NCBI GenBank assembly: GCA_032718475.1
Contig: JAUCBJ010003948.1
Span: 1 to 56,612 of the forward strand
From: Nemertoderma westbladi
Lineage: Eukaryota > Xenacoelomorpha > Nemertodermatida > Nemertodermatidae
Reading direction: 5' to 3'
Length of the DNA stretch: 56,612 nt
Shown here: positions 54,401 to 56,612 of the stretch, in pieces
Layout of the letters: each line of letters begins with the position of its first letter
Numbering within the stretch: the stretch's first letter is position 1
The notes under the pieces: generated by a model
What the model was told of the DNA's origin: nothing
Seen by the model: the letters and a program-made list of their open reading frames with translations, nothing else
The model's database searches: none
Made by a program: the position numbers and the translations under genes

Positions 54401-56612
54401 GACTGTTTGTGGACTGGTTTACGGACTGTTTGTGGACTGGTTTACGGACTGTTTGTGGACTGGTTTACGGACTGTTTGTGGACTGGTTTACGGACTGTTT
54501 GTGGACTGGTTTACGGACTGTTTGTGGACTGGTTTACGGACTGTTTGTGGACTGGTTTACGGACTGTTTGTGGACTGGTTTACGGACTGTTTGTGGACTG
54601 GTTTACGGACTGTTTGTGGACTGGTTTACGGACTGTTTGTGGACTGGTTTACGGACTGTTTGTGGACTGGTTTACGGACTGTTTGTGGACTGGTTTACGG
54701 ACTGTTTGTGGACTGGTTTACGGACTGTTTGTGGACTGGTTTACGGACTGTTTGTGGACTGGTTTACGGACTGTTTGTGGACTGGTTTACGGACTGTTTG
54801 TGGACTGGTTTACGGACTGTTTGTGGACTGGTTTACGGACTGTTTGTGGACTGGTTTACGGACTGTTTGTGGACTGGTTTACGGACTGTTTGTGGACTGG
54901 TTTACGGACTGTTTGTGGACTGGTTTACGGACTGTTTGTGGACTGGTTTACGGACTGTTTGTGGACTGGTTTACGGACTGTTTGTGGACTGGTTTACGGA
55001 CTGTTTGTGGACTGGTTTACGGACTGTTTGTGGACTGGTTTACGGACTGTTTGTGGACTGGTTTACGGACTGTTTGTGGACTGGTTTACGGACTGTTTGT
55101 GGACTGGTTTACGGACTGTTTGTGGACTGGTTTACGGACTGTTTGTGGACTGGTTTACGGACTGTTTGTGGACTGGTTTACGGACTGTTTGTGGACTGGT
55201 TTACGGACTGTTTGTGGACTGGTTTACGGACTGTTTGTGGACTGGTTTACGGACTGTTTGTGGACTGGTTTACGGACTGTTTGTGGACTGGTTTACGGAC
55301 TGTTTGTGGACTGGTTTACGGACTGTTTGTGGACTGGTTTACGGACTGTTTGTGGACTGGTTTACGGACTGTTTGTGGACTGGTTTACGGACTGTTTGTG
55401 GACTGGTTTACGGACTGTTTGTGGACTGGTTTACGGACTGTTTGTGGACTGGTTTACGGACTGTTTGTGGACTGGTTTACGGACTGTTTGTGGACTGGTT
55501 TACGGACTGTTTGTGGACTGGTTTACGGACTGTTTGTGGACTGGTTTACGGACTGTTTGTGGACTGGTTTACGGACTGTTTGTGGACTGGTTTACGGACT
55601 GTTTGTGGACTGGTTTACGGACTGTTTGTGGACTGGTTTACGGACTGTTTGTGGACTGGTTTACGGACTGTTTGTGGACTGGTTTACGGACTGTTTGTGG
55701 ACTGGTTTACGGACTGTTTGTGGACTGGTTTACGGACTGTTTGTGGACTGGTTTACGGACTGTTTGTGGACTGGTTTACGGACTGTTTGTGGACTGGTTT
55801 ACGGACTGTTTGTGGACTGGTTTACGGACTGTTTGTGGACTGGTTTACGGACTGTTTGTGGACTGGTTTACGGACTGTTTGTGGACTGGTTTACGGACTG
55901 TTTGTGGACTGGTTTACGGACTGTTTGTGGACTGGTTTACGGACTGTTTGTGGACTGGTTTACGGACTGTTTGTGGACTGGTTTACGGACTGTTTGTGGA
56001 CTGGTTTACGGACTGTTTGTGGACTGGTTTACGGACTGTTTGTGGACTGGTTTACGGACTGTTTGTGGACTGGTTTACGGACTGTTTGTGGACTGGTTTA
56101 CGGACTGTTTGTGGACTGGTTTACGGACTGTTTGTGGACTGGTTTACGGACTGTTTGTGGACTGGTTTACGGACTGTTTGTGGACTGGTTTACGGACTGT
56201 TTGTGGACTGGTTTACGGACTGTTTGTGGACTGGTTTACGGACTGTTTGTGGACTGGTTTACGGACTGTTTGTGGACTGGTTTACGGACTGTTTGTGGAC
56301 TGGTTTACGGACTGTTTGTGGACTGGTTTACGGACTGTTTGTGGACTGGTTTACGGACTGTTTGTGGACTGGTTTACGGACTGTTTGTGGACTGGTTTAC
56401 GGACTGTTTGTGGACTGGTTTACGGACTGTTTGTGGACTGGTTTACGGACTGTTTGTGGACTGGTTTACGGACTGTTTGTGGACTGGTTTACGGACTGTT
56501 TGTGGACTGGTTTACGGACTGTTTGTGGACTGGTTTACGGACTGTTTGTGGACTGGTTTACGGACTGTTTGTGGACTGGTTTACGGACTGTTTGTGGACT
56601 GGTTTACGGACT
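48432..56612. repeat. 23-bp satellite array
   Basis: About 356 head-to-tail copies, running off the right edge. The 23-bp unit is two related halves: gtttacggactg (12 bp) and tttgtggactg (11 bp). The only changes seen are a recurring C-to-T (ggatt) in a few copies, all before about 51620, and one 6-bp insertion near 49295. The last ~5 kb appears free of variation. Confidence 0.98.

Noticed and set aside
48432-56612. Telomeric repeat
   Set aside because: The unit is 23 bp with no TTAGGG-like motif; it is a satellite of unknown chromosomal place.

Overview
This is eukaryotic nuclear DNA from an animal, most likely a marine invertebrate. The species cannot be fixed from the sequence. The evidence is spliced metazoan genes (a myosin-Ie/f tail, an axonemal-type dynein heavy-chain exon, an intact MZT1/MOZART1 frame), long satellites, and a dense mix of L2/CR1-like, Ty3/Gypsy, BEL/Pao, Penelope-like, tRNA-SINE and DNA-transposon-like sequences. 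There are no bacterial features; the many short frames inside satellites are not genes.

Layout. 1-12070: a 40-bp satellite (about 245 copies, 40- and 44-bp forms) interrupted by a 5'-truncated L2/CR1-like non-LTR element (861-2866) with a 5-bp target duplication. 12131-16852: five exons, on the + strand and in compatible phases, of a class-I myosin tail (TH1, basic/proline region, first half of SH3). A 47-bp minisatellite (12960-15090) fills one intron. The last SH3 exon is not found. 17000-31640: a nest of elements: a Ty3/Gypsy pol (- strand, 17490-20515), a 7.6-kb element with ~710-bp terminal inverted repeats (20511-28139), and a decayed BEL/Pao element (- strand, about 28140-31640). 32206-32736: a small inverted-repeat element. 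32825-33055: one dynein heavy-chain exon. 34383-35218: a small element with 22-bp inverted repeats holding the end of a Penelope-like ORF. 35391-35594: MZT1 (- strand). 36761-36821: a perfect 28-bp hairpin. 36940-38345: a 15-bp AT-rich array split by a 480-bp MITE. 38631-41632: a 3.0-kb element with ~420-bp inverted repeats and a 5-bp target duplication. 43287-44801: another inverted-repeat element with C and G homopolymers. 44802-48047: mostly featureless. 48432-56612: a very uniform 23-bp satellite running off the end.

The best candidate for an undescribed system is the 20511-28139 element. It has long inverted repeats whose outer ~290 bp can fold on themselves, and two intronless genes (570 aa and 357 aa, the second with one C2H2-like finger, an acidic repeat and coiled-coil repeats). 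Each gene is driven by a copy of the same CRE-like/CCAAT/TATA promoter. Two inverted arrays of a 21-bp perfect palindrome flank the second gene. I recognise no transposase, polymerase, integrase or helicase in it. It lies between a 5'-truncated Gypsy and a 3'-truncated BEL element without a visible target duplication.
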